Shown here one piece after another: positions 22,531-35,700 of a stretch of 64,000 bases of DNA; the stretch's first letter is position 1; each line of letters begins with the position of its first letter. The stretch is from Kitagawia praeruptora (Eukaryota; Streptophyta; Magnoliopsida; Apiales; Apiaceae). The stretch spans positions 12,863,501 through 12,927,500 of the forward strand of contig CM075346.1 in assembly GCA_037693485.1 (NCBI GenBank), given 5' to 3'. The notes beneath the pieces were generated by a model. The model ran no database searches and was not told the origin of the DNA. It saw only the letters and a program-made list of their open reading frames with translations. Made by a program: the position numbers and the translations under genes.

Positions 22531-23436
22531 AATTCCATATGAAATCAGAGATGATGTATGGAATTCTTCTGGAAAAACCCAAAATTCCCACAAAATACCC
22601 TAAGGGTGTGCCCTATAACAAGGCGCGTCCTCTGAAGTTGAATCGACTTTGTGCCATACAGCTGTCATCCACTATCTTCTACACTCCCTATAAATACCCA
22701 AACATTTCTCACTTTACTGGTTTTACTTTCTCTATCTTCAAAAAACTCAACTCCGGCGACCCCTATTGTTTCAGACGACAATCCGGCCAACTTTGTCACT
22801 TTTTTACCATTTTCTTCAATAAATCACACTCTAGAACTCACAAGGTACGTTTTGATGCTCTTATTTCATGTTTTCATCGTTCAAATCACGTGATATTGTA
22901 ATTGAACCGTTTAACTTCAACATGTTCTTCATTTTTGATGTATATATGTTTGTATGTATAGTTATTTGATATTGTTTTGCCTCTTCACCTTTTTACGAGA
23001 GATGTTTCTGATGAAATTAACCAATTTTCAGGGCGCGCCTTTAACACATGGCGCGCCTTGGATTCCTTTGATACCGCAATGTAATTTTAGAAGTTTTTTT
23101 CTTCATGACGTTTTTAGGACACCTTAGAAAATCTTTCTTGGGCGCGCCTTTTACCCGGGACGCGTCTTCAATAGGAATCAGGGTAACAATATATAACACG
23201 CCTTAAAAAAATTTTAGAATAGCTCTTGCAAACGTCCTTAGATTTCAATTTGTAAAAACTTCTTCCGGTTATTTAATTTGCAGGCGCACCCTAAGTCCCT
23301 TTTTCATTTAATTTTACAGCTGGAGGGCGCGCCGTCTCCATTCCACCCTTTTAAGGAACTTAATAGACGCCTTGGAATTTACTCTCCTTTGCCTTCTCCG
23401 CTTCCACCCAATCACTACAGACCACTCTTTTCCTTC
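22531..23436 (+). promoter_or_regulatory. Promoter and 5' leader of the antisense gene of D
   Basis: TATAAATA at 22689-22696 is followed by leader sequence ending CACAAG|GTACGT at 22845, a good splice donor. Candidate acceptors end at 23283, 23319 and 23420, the last 16 bases before the ATG at 23437. F has the same design (TATA box, leader, intron, ATG). Five GGCGCGCC words lie in this 0.9-kb stretch. Confidence 0.6.
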
Positions 23437-25849
23437 ATGTCTTCAGAGGATAGGGCGCGCCTCATCGAAGATTTTCACGAAGATATGATGAGTTTTTCAA
23501 GTGAGGATTCTTTGGACAATGTTCCCCTTAGCACAAAGGCTCAGATTCTTCAACCTTTGCAACCCTCAAGAGAAATTCCAATTTTTGAAAGAACTCCAAA
23601 TATGCTTCCTTCAGATTCTTCCGATAGTGATTTTACTCCAGGTAACCATACCCCAAGTGACACCCATTCTTCAGATACTTACTCTACTGAGGGCGCGCCC
23701 TCTGCTTCTTCTATCTCGCCCATGATCAATTCTGAGCCAACATCTCCTCCCCCTTCACCTATCCCATTTGAACATTGGAAAATCCGTGATGAAGAAATTG
23801 ACCTTGAATGGGGAAGATATGAGGATATGTCTGAAAAAGAGAAAAAACAACTCAGAAGGAAGCAAGGTAAGCTAGCCTGCGTGAGCATGTCTTCCACTGC
23901 CACCAATGATGAAGTGGAATGGGCCATGAAATACTATAGCCAAGAAGGACTCTGGGCCATTCCACATTCTCACCACCATCCTCATATTTTCAACTATGGT
24001 GGAAATTTCAGAATTCCCAGGATGGTTCTGACCCCAAGACTGGTCGCCCTTGGCGTGGGCGCGCCCCTGCACCCATATTTAAAAGAAATCCTCGAGTGGT
24101 ACAACCTAGATCCAATCCAACTGTCACCTAATAGCTACAAACTTGTCCTTGGTCTTTTTATCCTTTACCACGACCTCGGATTCGAAGCACCTTTGATGCC
24201 CAAAGTAAGCTACTTCTTCAGCATCAGACAATCAGATGTTGGTTACTATTACCTTGTAATCAATAAACAACATAACAATAAAGGCTTCTCCGAAGGAAGA
24301 ATTAGACACATCAAACGATGGAAAGAACCTTTCTTCTTCGTTTGGGACGTCTCTAGAGTCCGTCTTCAATTCAACACCAATCCCTGTAAGTAAGGGCGTG
24401 TCCTACACCTTTCCTTTCAAATTTGTTTTATCGTCTAAAAATGAATATTTACTAATCTTGAAGTTAATAGATAGGAGAGTTCAAAAAACCCTTCAGGGCA
24501 CGGCCTTATCCAGAGCAAGGGCCGCCCTAAAAATTGCTGCAGAAAAATTTAATCTTCAACCCCTTATTACAGAGGAAAACCTTAAAAAGGTTGGGATTCT
24601 GTCTGACAGGGTTGGGTCCATTTGTAAGTTTAAGAAACTTAGAAATGGTGTTGCCGTTCCCACATCTTCATCTAGTGATAGTGAAACCGAAAACTCTGGT
24701 TCTGATGAAGGTACATAGGGCGCGCCCTAACCGTTTTTCTTTCGTTACTTGCAATGAATTTAATGTTACTTTACAACTTATCTAATGCCTTTTTTACCCA
24801 GGCCGCGGTCTAACCTTTTTTCTTGTTTCGTATAGGTATGGCTCCTAAGATTCCCCGTGGATTTGGAGCTTCAAAGAGAAAAGATGATAAGGAGAAGAAA
24901 ACTGATCAATCCGGTACTTCCGATTCCAGGACACGCCCTGTACAGAGGAAAGATCCTGGTGACATTGTCACTTTGTCCAAAGAGCCTTTGAAGAGAAATG
25001 CTGAGACTCAAGAACCTATTACTGACAAAGGCAAGAAACCAAGAACCGAGGGCGCGCCCTCGTATGTGGAGACCTTAGTTGGTCCAGCTGCCGCCTCTTT
25101 TGTTAAAGAAAAAGATATTGACTTGTGGCAAAACATGAATGCCGAAGACGAAGCCCAATCCATGATCAAAGCTTCTGCCCAACTGCTAGTTCAATCTCTA
25201 GGGCGTGCCCAGAGAGTTCACAAGGAAATGCTCCATATTAACAGGCTTGAGGCTGAAAACAGGAAATATTCAAAGATGATTGTTGAAAATGACAACAAAT
25301 GGAAGAAAGATCTGGATGCCAAAAATGACAGAATTGCTAATCTGAAGCATGACTTGGATGAATCTCTTGAACATCGCCATCTTTTGAATACCAAAAATGA
25401 CAAATTGGAGAAAGAGGTGGAGGAATTGAAGGTACAGTGTGACGCTCTTGAGATTGAGAAAGCCGATTGTTGGAAAGATGAGAAAGGCCATGGAAGATCG
25501 AAACTTCCAAGCTGGGTTTGACTTCTATCTTCTTGGTTTTCTAGCAAACGATCCTGATTACAATTGGGAGGAGAAATTCGGCCGTGAGAGTGCTGAAGAT
25601 ATCGAAGATTTCAAGAGGGTGCATGCAAGTGCCATCAAGGCGAAGAGGATTGAACTAGGGTTGGACAAGGATCCCCAGGGCGCGCCTTCAACTGAAGAGG
25701 CTCCCCTAGAAACCGAGCAAGCTAAAGACCCAGAAATCCAAACAACTGACCCTTCCAACCAAAACTCTGCTCCTGAAGTAATATCTCCTCTCACCATTAT
25801 TCGTCCCTCAGAAAATCAAGACACGTCCCCTCCCAAGGCCGCGCCCTAA
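23437..25849 (+). pseudogene. Antisense spliced gene of element D (putative gypsy-type transposon domain), one frameshift
   Basis: This gene runs opposite to gag-pol. Three exons are predicted: 23437-24385, 24471-24710 and 24836-25849, with GT-AG introns of 85 and 125 bases. Exon 1 starts MSSEDRARL and contains a conserved domain from about 24000: RMVLTPRLVALG, PLHPYLKEILEWYNL, LSPNSYKLVLGLF and FNTNP. This layout resembles the Pfam family called putative gypsy type transposon (Transposase_28), to be confirmed by search. Exon 3 encodes a long coiled coil and the block FLANDPDYNW. A frame change near 25480 interrupts exon 3. F carries an uninterrupted homologue with the same exon borders and phases. 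GGCGCGCC words fall in different reading frames (EGAPS, RARL, GVGAP). Function is unknown; nuclear or RNA-level regulation is only a guess. Confidence 0.75.
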
Positions 25850-25934
25850 GGCTTTTATTGTATTAAACTTAAACTTTTGCTTGGATTTAGCATTTGAGGT
25901 GCGAGCCCTCTGTAAATCTCTTCAAATTGTACTT

Positions 25935-26671
25935 TGTTAGGAATAATTCATAAGTTGTGATGTTAAGAATAGAATTTACACATTATACTTCTTGTAATCC
26001 TGATCTTATAAAGGATTTAGCACTGTATTTAGGTTTTATGTGTAAGACAGTTATCTGTATAGTTTAGTCAGGAATGAACAGTGTATCGGAGACTACATGT
26101 CAGGAACAGAGCAAATCCTGATGATGGTCCAATACTGATGAGTGATCAGATACTGATGCAGTGTACAGATCCTGATATCAGTCGTGTTATTGATGATGTC
26201 ATTATGGATGCTACAGAAACTGGCAAGTGCTATAAAACAGGATCATTGTTTGAAGAACAAGCAAGAAGATATTATGAAGGGAAGAGTTTTCTATTGAAGG
26301 AAACTATCAACTAGAAGGCAGAACATTGTCATGTATAGATTATATCTTTCTGTTATTAGTTGATAGGTAGCATTATAAATACTCTCTCAATATCATTGTA
26401 AAGAGCGTGTGAGGCGTGAGTCGAACTAGTGAATGTGCGTAGCTCTGTATAAGGTTTGTATTCGAGAGTACGAAACAAACAGAGAGATATTTGTATTGTC
26501 AGCAGCTGCTAAAGGTATTGTACACCTTTGGTAGAGTTTGTATTTGATCTTATTAATACAAACAAGAGTTTGATTCATTCGTTTATTCTTGTTCTTATAA
26601 TCAAGCAAAAATCAGACACGATTATATAACTTGTATTCAACCCCCCCTTCTACAAGTTATTCGAGTTAACA
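25935..26671 (+). mobile_element. Element E 5' LTR (737 bp)
   Basis: It starts TGTTAGGAATAA and ends GAGTTAACA. TATAAATA at 26374-26381 is the probable promoter. The C-run CAACCCCCCCTTC lies at about 26641. Short ORFs inside it are not genes. Confidence 0.95.
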
Positions 26672-26673
26672 AT

Positions 26674-26691
26674 TGGTATCAGAGCAGGTTG
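26674..26691 (+). other. Element E primer binding site (initiator Met-tRNA)
   Basis: TGGTATCAGAGCAGGTTG, two bases after the LTR, complementary to the 3' end of initiator Met-tRNA. Confidence 0.95.
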
Positions 26692-26720
26692 ATTTCGAGT
26701 AATCATAAAGATCTGCAATC

Positions 26721-29700
26721 ATGTCTGGTTACAAGGATGGGAATACTAAAATCCCTATGCTCAAGAGAAACGAATATACTCTATGGGAAGTAAAGATGCT
26801 GCATCATCTGGAAGCAACAGATCCTGATTATCTTGACAGAATCAGAGATGGACCTTTTGTTCCAACAAAGGTCGTTGGACAAGCAACAGTTGATGGTGTG
26901 GTTGTTCCAGAACATACAGCAGAGAAGCCAAAATCTGAATGGTCAGATAAGGACAAGGAGAATGTTCTCAAAGATGCTAAAGTGAGAAACATATTATTCA
27001 ACAGTCTTGATTCTGTTCTCACTAACTATGTTCTCTCTTGTAAAACTGCTAAGGATATATGGGACAATCTTAAGGTTCACTGTGAAGGAACTAAGCCTGT
27101 CAGGAAGAATATGAGGACATTACTTATACAACAGTATGAGTACTTTGAATCCAAGTCTGGTGAGTCACTTACTGATACCTTTGATAGGTTTACAAAACTC
27201 ATCAATGAGATGGCCATGCATGGTAAATATTATGACTTGGAGGATATGAATACAAAGTTCATGAAAGCTTTGCCTGATTTCTACAATGAGAAGATATCTG
27301 CGATTGAGGAAGCTAATGATCTGGATGAGATTTCATTAGAGGCAGTATATGGAAAATTGAGAGCTTATGAACTTGACAAGCAGCAGAAAAAGAGCAGGAG
27401 TGAAGGAAAGATGAAGACTATTGCACTTACTGCTCAATCTGAAGTAAAGAAGCTTCCTGAAGAACAGCATGAAGAGATTGCTGTAAAGAATTCGAGGAAG
27501 AAGAAAAGCAAAGAAAGTTCTGAGTCAGAGACTACTGATATGGACTCTGACAACAATGATTCTGAATCTGAGATGCAAGAACTCTTTGCTATGTTTGCTA
27601 AAGCTTTCAAGAAAGGAAGATTCAACAGGAGAAGATTTAGCAAAGGACCTTTTCAAAAGAAGGAGGAGAAGAAGAGTGACAAGAGCAAAAGTACAATTGT
27701 CAAGCTTGATAAGGCCAAGATCAAGTGCTTTAACTGCAGCGAGCTTGGACACTTTGCTAGTGAGTGTAAGAAGCCTAGGAATTCAGGAAAGGGTAATGCA
27801 CTTATGGTCACACAGAAAGATTGGGCTGATTCCAATGACTCTGAAGATGAATTGGATTATGAAAACATTGCATTGATGGCCAATAGTTCAGACAAACCTG
27901 GATCTCCAAAGAAAACTTCTCCATCCTCTGTTAAGGGCATAGGAAAGAAGCATTCAATTATCTTGGACAGTGGATGCTCTGGACATATGACTGGAAAGAA
28001 GTCCCTGCTTACAAAGTTTGAGAGGAAAGCTGGCCCAGTAATATCTTTTGGAGATGGCAACAAAGGAGAAACTCTGGGATATGGCTCAATTATTTTGGGG
28101 AATGTCATCATAGAAAATGTAGCACTGGTTGAAGGCTTGAAACATACTCTTTTAAGTATAAGTCAACTGGGTGATAAAGGTTACAAATCAATCTTTGACA
28201 GAGAAGGATGCAAAGTCTTGAATATGCAGAATGGAGACATTGTTCTAACTGGTCAAAGGCATGGTAACATATATGAAGCCAGCTTAAGTGATACATCTAA
28301 AGGAATTGTTAGATGTCTCTACAGCAAAGCAACAAGTGATGAAAGCTGGAATTGGCACAAGAAGCTCTCACATCTTAATTTCAAGAAGCTTAATCAACTT
28401 GTTAAACACAATTTGGTGAGAGGCCTACCTCAGGCGAATTTTGTGCAAGATGGACTTTGTGATGCATGTCAGCTTGGAAAGCAGAGAAGAACCACTTTCA
28501 AGAGCAAGACTGAAAATTCAATTACTGAACCATTTCACATGCTACATCTTGATCTGTTTGGTCCAGTAAACATTATGTCTATCAGCAAGAAAAGATATGC
28601 TCTAGTTATGGTGGATGATTTCACAAGGTTCACATGGGTGTTCTTTCTACACAAGAAGGATGAAGCTCCTCAGCAAATCATTGAACTCATCAAGAATATT
28701 CATAATAACTCTGAGTACAAAGTCAAAGTACTTAGGAGTGACAATGGTACAGAATTCAAGAATTCTACAATGGAGGGGTTTTGTGCAGACAATGGAATCA
28801 CTCAACAGTTTTCTGCACCTGGTACACCTCAACAAAATGGTGTAGTGGAAAGAAAGAACAGGACTCTCATAGAGGCAGCAAGAACCATGCTTGCAGATGC
28901 AAAACTTCCAACCTACTTTTGGGCAGAAGCTATTAACACTGCATGTTTCACTCAGAACTGTACCTTGGTAAATAGTCATGGAAAAACTCCCTATGAGATG
29001 ATCAAAGGAAAGAAACCAAGTGTGAAATATTTTCACATCTTTGGATGCAAATGCTATGTCCTAAAAGTTCATCCAGAACAACTTGGAAAATTTGAAGCCA
29101 AATCGGATGAAGCAATTTTTCTAGGATATTCAGCATCTAAGGCCTTCAAAGTTTATAATCTCAGAACTCACATTGTTATGGAATCAATTCATGTTGCATT
29201 TGATGATAAGAAGTTTGGAATTTTGCAAACTGATGAAAGCCATGACAAATTGGAATTTGAAAATCTGAAGAATTCTGAGATACTCTCAAGTGATGATGAA
29301 GGTTCTCCAGAAGAAATTTCTATTGCTTCTCAAAGGAATGCTGCTGTTGAGGGGGAGCAAATAAATCAGAGAGAACACAGTGATCATCAGGAGCAGACTA
29401 GTCTTTCAGAATCTATTCCATCAGGAATTGATGTTTCAGAGTCTACTCCATCAGGAACTGACCTTTCAGAGTCTACTGAGGAAAGATCAGTAACTAGCAG
29501 CAATATGGAATCTACTGATTCTATTGATCAAAGGAGAGTTTTTGAAGGTAGAGAGAATTCTTCTACAAGAGATACCACTAACTTAGGGGGAGAGACTAGC
29601 AGAGTTGATTTACCACCTGTTAGAAAATGGACAAAGGATCATACTGAAGATTTGATAATTGGTGATCCAAATAGTGGTGATCGAACTAGAAGATCAATTC

Positions 29701-31262
29701 AAAATGAATGCTTGTATAGTTGCTTTCTCTCAAAGAATGAACCTAAGAAGGTTGAAGAAGCCTTACAGGATCCTGATTGGGTAATTGCAATGCAGGAGGA
29801 GTTAAATGAGTTTGAGAGAAACAAAGTTTGGAAACTGGTACCAAGACCTAAAGATAGATCTATTGTTGGTGCAAGATGGGTTTTCAGAAACAAGCTAGAT
29901 GAATCTGGTATGATTGTAAGAAACAAAGCAAGACTGGTGGCCAAAGGTTATTCTCAGGAAGAAGGCATTGATTATGATGAGACCTTTGCACCTGTAGCAA
30001 GATTGGAAGCAATCAGAATGTTTCTTGCATTTGCAGCTCATTCAAAATTCAAGGTATACCAGATGGATGTAAAGAGTGCTTTTTTAAATGGCAAACATGA
30101 TGAAGAAGTGTATGTAGAACAGCCACCTGGATTTGTTGATCAAAAGTTTCCAAATCATGTCTACAAACTTGACAAGGCACTCTATGGACTAAAGCAGGCA
30201 CCAAGAGCATGGTATGAGACTTTGTCTAAATTTCTTCTTGAAAATGGCTTCACAAGAGGTACAATTGACAAAACTCTATTCTTTAGAAAGATAAAAGGTG
30301 AATTGCTTTTAGTTCAAGTTTATGTTGATGATATTATTTTTGGTTCTACTAATGAAAAGTTGTGTGCTAAGTTTAGCAAGCTTATGTAGTCTAAGTATCA
30401 GATGAGCATGATGGGTGAACTAAATTATTTCTTAGGCTTGCAGGTCAAACAGACTGAGACTGGTATTTTCATTAATCAGTCAAAGTATATCAAAGATCTT
30501 TTAAGAAGGTTTGATTTTCAAGACTGTGCAGTTGCAAAAACACCCATGGCAACAGCCACTAAACTAGACTCTGATCCTAAGGGGAAGAGTGTGGATAATA
30601 CTAGTTATAGAGGCATGATAGGCTCATTGTTATATCTAACTGCAAGTAGGCCAGATATAATGTTTTCTACCTGTTTATGTGCTAGATTTCAAAGTAATCC
30701 TAAGGAATCTCATTTAATTGCTGTGAAGAGAATCTTTAGATATCTCAAAGGAACTCCAAATCTTGGTTTGTGGTATCCTAGAGAATCTGATTTCTTTCTA
30801 ATTGGCTATTCAGACTCTGATTATGCAGGGTGTAAGATAGACAGGAAAAGCACTACAGGTACATGTCAATTTTTGGGAAATAGATTGATTTCTTGGGCAA
30901 GCAAGAAGCAACAATCTATTTCAACCTCAACTGCAGAAGCTGAGTACATAGCAGCAGGCAGTTGTTGTGCACAGCTCCTTTGGATAAGAAATCAGTTGCT
31001 GGATTATGGTATGACACTTAGTAATATTCCTATGTTTTGTGATAATACTAGTGCTATTAAAATTGCAGAAAATCCAGTTCAACATTCAAGGACTAAGCAC
31101 ATTGATGTCAGGTATCATTTTATTAGAGAACATATTGAGAATGGTACTGTGGAACTTCATTTTGTTCCTACTGACAAACAGCTTGCAGATATTCTAACTA
31201 AACCACTTGATGAGACTACATTCAGTAGACTAGTAAGTGAGTTAGGAATGTTAAATTTTTAG
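26721..31262 (+). pseudogene. gag-pol: Element E gag-pol, one in-frame TAG
   Basis: A single frame of 1,513 codons encodes the whole polyprotein, in order: capsid (residues 1-270); zinc knuckle [14 protein letters not shown] at about 336; protease [12 protein letters not shown] at about 415; integrase with HKKLSHLNF at about 544, [15 protein letters not shown] and [10 protein letters not shown] with [11 protein letters not shown] and [11 protein letters not shown] at about 1201; and RNase H with [16 protein letters not shown] and KHIDVRYHF. The only defect is TAG at 30387-30389, between the RT catalytic motif and MSMMGEL; A has Gln there, so CAG-to-TAG at a CHG methylation context is likely. 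All catalytic motifs are intact, so related copies without the stop would be active. Confidence 0.9.
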
Positions 31263-32712
31263 ATCTTTAACATCTACAAAAGTAGCAAGGTATGTTGTTC
31301 TTAGCTTATAGACTTGATATTTCTGTCAGGATCTATATTTGATTGTTAAATGCTTGAGCTATAACACATTGCCTTGATAAATTTCAGTATGATAGACTTG
31401 TTAATAATCATCAGGATTAGATTTGTCATCAGGATGCTGACGTCATCAGTATTGTGTCAGTACCAGGATTATGAAAATTGCTTCAGATCCTGACGTTTAC
31501 TTTGTGTAGTAATCTGATTCTGTGATGTGTTAAGTCTATGCTAGCAAGTTTTGATATACATCATTCAAAAATCAAAAGACAAGCAGATTACAAGAAATTG
31601 TATTTTCATTAATAAAAATCATTACATGGAAATGAAATACAACATCTTTTTGTCTAAATTTCTACTCTATACTTGTCTTTGATATGAACTCTGAGGTACA
31701 GGACAAGGAGCATCTCAAGAAATCCATCAGGGGATGAAAGCCTCGTTTGCTCTTGGATTCCTTGTCTGGGCGACTTGAATGAGAGCAGCTAACTTAAATG
31801 AATAGCATCTCCATCAAGATCAACCTCAGACTCTCGGCCAAATTCTTCATCCTCAAGTTTTGAGGAGGTTAGGGGAAGATTGTATCCAACAGATGGATGT
31901 TCTAGGAGAAACCTCTGGATATTATCGAAAACAAATCCATTCATGATTAGTTCGATGAGAAGAGTCGTTTGTTCAAAGAGATGATCAAGAACAGGATGTT
32001 CATCGATCAAGAAAAATCTGGAAAATGGGTTTGAAGGGATTTTTGGTTTGAGAAGCATTGTTGAGAAGAAAAGAAATTGAAAGGTTATGGAGAATGGCAC
32101 AAGGCGTTTGGTTCTTTTAAAGGTAGACGTGAGAAGCTGAGCAGTCACTTGGAAGTCTTAATGAAGTCAAATGCTAATTATTGCATGAGACTGTATTTCT
32201 TGTTTCAAGAAATATTGAAAATATCTAACCAATTGATTTTCTGTTCAGATTAATTGTTTATTTCTTTTTCAGATAAAAGAAAAATGCCACGTGGAAAACT
32301 CCATATTAAGTCTCTGATAATATTGATCAGGATTTCATAAGTGATCATCAGGATTTGAAAATTATATTTTTAAATCAAATTGCATTTTGTGATTATTTTG
32401 ATGAGAGGTCATCAGGAAAAGGAAGCTGATCAGTATTACTTATTTATACCCTGATTTATTTCATGAAAATCAATTTTGGATTTTATTTTCCAAAAATCGT
32501 GGGTAACCGCATTTTTCAGGGACTGACACCTGTCAATCTACGTGTCAACGTGGGATAGTGGTCTGAAAGATTTGTGAAATATATTTGTTTTGAAACTCTA
32601 ATCGTGTAATTGCTTTCTCTAATCTTACATTCTCCAAAGCAAAAATCACTCTTGAGTTTTCAGAATCACTAATTCATTTCAAGAATTTTTCAAGTTTCTT
32701 TTCAGATCAAGA
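31263..32712 (+). other. Element E spacer between pol and extra ORF
   Basis: The spacer is non-coding on the sense strand. It contains eight or more ATCAGGAT-like words (about 31327, 31411, 31430, 31490, 32328, 32349, 32408) and a possible small antisense gene (31789-32058). TTTATACC at about 32452 could be a TATA-like box for the downstream ORF. Confidence 0.6.
31789..32058 (-). CDS. Possible small antisense ORF in the spacer of E (89 aa)
   Basis: On the minus strand an ATG in good plant context (CAACAATG) at 32058 opens 89 codons to 31789. About 45 bases upstream is TTTAAAAG, a TATA-like box, followed by a pyrimidine-rich leader. The product has a hydrophobic first half (LIELIMNGFVFDNIQRFLLE) and an acidic end. 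I recognise no family. A and B show no equivalent in their spacers, so it may be chance or a captured host fragment. Confidence 0.3.
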   Translation of the reverse strand: MLLKPKIPSNPFSRFFLIDEHPVLDHLFEQTTLLIELIMNGFVFDNIQRFLLEHPSVGYNLPLTSSKLEDEEFGRESEVDLDGDAIHLS

Positions 32713-35700
32713 ATGGCAGCTCAGAGAAGATTACCTAAATCAGTAGCCTTCAAGTTTGGTGACTTTGATTTTATGACAAACAATCATGTTGCAGCTATCA
32801 CCAACAAGGAAGGAGTGTCATCTGATTTTCATCCAATCATGGACTTTCTGGCGTATGGACCATTAAGTTATGCATTGACAGCATCTCCACAGATTAATCA
32901 AGTAGCTGTTTCACAAGCTTGGGAGAATGCTGAGGTAATTGATTCTACTCAGAGTCAATCAGGTAAGATTGTTCTACATTTAGGACAAGATTCATTTGAC
33001 ATTACTGAATCTGTTGTTAGTTCAGTACTTTGCTTACCTGTTACTGATAGTTATGAGAATGTACCATCTGATGATAATATAAGAACTATGTTGTCTGAAT
33101 TAGGTTATAGTGGACCTCTAGATAACATGAGCCAGTTGAATAGGTCTTTTCTAAGAAAGGAATGGTCTTTTTACTTTGATCAAATTGCTAAATGTTTTAC
33201 TGGCAAATGTAGTTCTTTTCAACAAATTACTTCTATTACATCTCATATTGCTTATAGTTTGCTTTATGACAGAGTAATTAACATTGGTCATATTATCTTA
33301 AGTCAGATGAGTATTAAACTTGGGTTAAGAGATCAAAACAGGAAAATGGTTTATTATCATAGATTTATGCAATTGTTTATTAACCATTTTATTCCTGATG
33401 TTGAAGCTAGATTTGGTAGGGAACATTGTGTTTCTTCTTATGAACAGCAAAAGAGAATTTTCTCTGATATTACAAAGAAGGACAATGAAAAGAATCTAGA
33501 TGAAATACCTGCAATTCATTATCCACATCATTTTCAGGTAATTCTTAAAACTCATCTTCCTACTCTCTACAATTCTTCTTTCTTTTGTGGTGAAATGGCT
33601 CAGGAATCTCAATTGGAGGAGAACCCACCTGTGTCTACCCAAGTAGCCCAAAACATCATAGTCTCTGAAACAATTCAAGAACCAAATTTTGATCCACAGC
33701 CTATTGTTTCAAAGAAACCAACCTCTGGTGTTTCTCAAAAGACATCAGTTGTAAGGAAGAGAAGATTTGTTGTGTCAAGTAGTAGTAGTAATTCTAGTGA
33801 AGATGGTGATGATTTAACTCTTGCAGAGAGAGCAGAATTGAAGGCTGCAATTCAACTTTCTTTGTTAGTACAAAGAGATGAAAAACCTAGTCACAGCCAG
33901 GCTGCAGTCTCACAAAAGGCTGTAGTTCTTAAAAAGGGAAAATAGTTACTGGATACTGTCTCTCAAAAGACTGTGTCTATTGAACAAAGATCTCATCCCA
34001 AGATCACTTCTGTGTCTACACCTCTTGAGTCTTCTCAGGATAAATCTTTTGCTCACTATATCAGGAGAACAAGGAGAAAGATTCAATTGTCACCTACACA
34101 CACAGAGTCTAGTCCAACTAATATCATGCAGGTTTCTACAAATCAAGCTACATCTATGTCAGTATTTGACAAGAGAGATCTGGATATTGATTCTTCATGG
34201 GAAACTACATTATCATACAGACTGGCTATGGGACTAATTTCTCTCAAAGTGAAGTTGTCAAGAAGACAATTAGTCAAGAAATTTGGAATCTCGAAGCATG
34301 TTGCACTTCAATCACTTCATGCATATTTATTTGACAAGGATGTAATTATTGAAGATGCTTCAGCTCAAGGTGAACAACTAGAGGAAGTAGATAGAGGGAA
34401 GCAGTCAACAGAAGATACTATTGCACCAGTGGTGAGTAGTAGGAAAGATCAGATCACGGTCACTGCAACACAAGAACCATCTAGTCAGAGGAAGGATGAC
34501 TCAGGAGCTGTGATAGCTGATGTTGAAAGGTCTTCTGTGATGACTGAGAATGCAAGTGAGATACCCTATGATATGGGAGGAATGACTTTGGTTGATTTTT
34601 TTGAAGATCAAACAAATTTTGTTCAGTCAGAGTCTATCCACCTTGAGGGTGTGTCTCAGCAAACAACACTTAAAGATGGTGATGTACTAACTATGGTGTC
34701 TAATGAAGTATTACTGAAGACATCACAGTCTAGTAAAGAACCTGAAAGTGGTATACTGGAGCCTGTAGTTTCTGAAAGGAAAGAAGATGATTGTATGGGT
34801 TCAGAGACTATAGCAGCTCACTCCTTGGAGAAAACCTCAAGCCACATGCCATATGAGGAACCCTCTCTCCATGTGAGTTCAGGTATAAAAACTCCTTCTA
34901 AACTCTATTTTTCTGTAGGTCATGAGAGCACTTATCCAAATTTGAGTGATACACTTGAAAAGATGGATATTGATCCACAATTTGAGCGGCTGGCTCCTGA
35001 CCAGGCAAAAGGTGAGGTAGAAAGAGTGTTGACTTTAGAAAGTCAAAGTGAGAATGAGGGTATGGATGATCAACTCCATAGTGAGGGAGAGAAAATTAGG
35101 AAACCATCATTTGATTTCTGGGATCAGGTTTTTCCTGTATCTTGGTCTGAAAATTTGGGTATGGATGCTGGTACTTATTCATTCATCAAAATGTATCAGA
35201 AGAATGACCTAGCACATCACAATGCAAAGCCAGAAGTTAAAGCTCAGAAGCAAAAGGAGAGGCTTGCAGAAATCATTAACAGGAGAGGTGCCAGGATAAA
35301 GCAATCTCTTGATACATATGTACCAGATGAAGATCCTAATGATCCTAGTGTTCCTTTGTATGTAGTTCCAATATCAGCTAGAATTGAGACATCAACAGTC
35401 TCTGATCACTCTAAGGAGGAGTCAGGATTTGAAGATGTTAGTACACAGAATACTGGTGAAGGAGATGATGATCATGTTTCAGTTCCAGAACAGAAAGATG
35501 GAGACGTTGATACTTCTAATCAGGTTTTATTACTTGAATATCATACAACTCAAGCAACTTCTTCTACAAGACTTGAAGATAAAGTTCTTTCTGATTCTGA
35601 TACTGAAGATACAAGAAGCACTTCCAATATTGAAGTTCATTCTGATGTTTTGAAAGATATTCAGAATTCTCAAATTGCTATTCAAACAAGACTTCAATCA

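Noticed and set aside
23278..23436. Upstream extension of the antisense gene of D before the ATG at 23437
   Set aside because: No ATG in that part; F starts at the corresponding MSS right after a splice acceptor, so this part is leader or intron.
26081..26314. 77-codon frame in both LTRs of E
   Set aside because: It lies across the U3 region upstream of the TATA box, uses no good start and matches nothing; it is an LTR coincidence.
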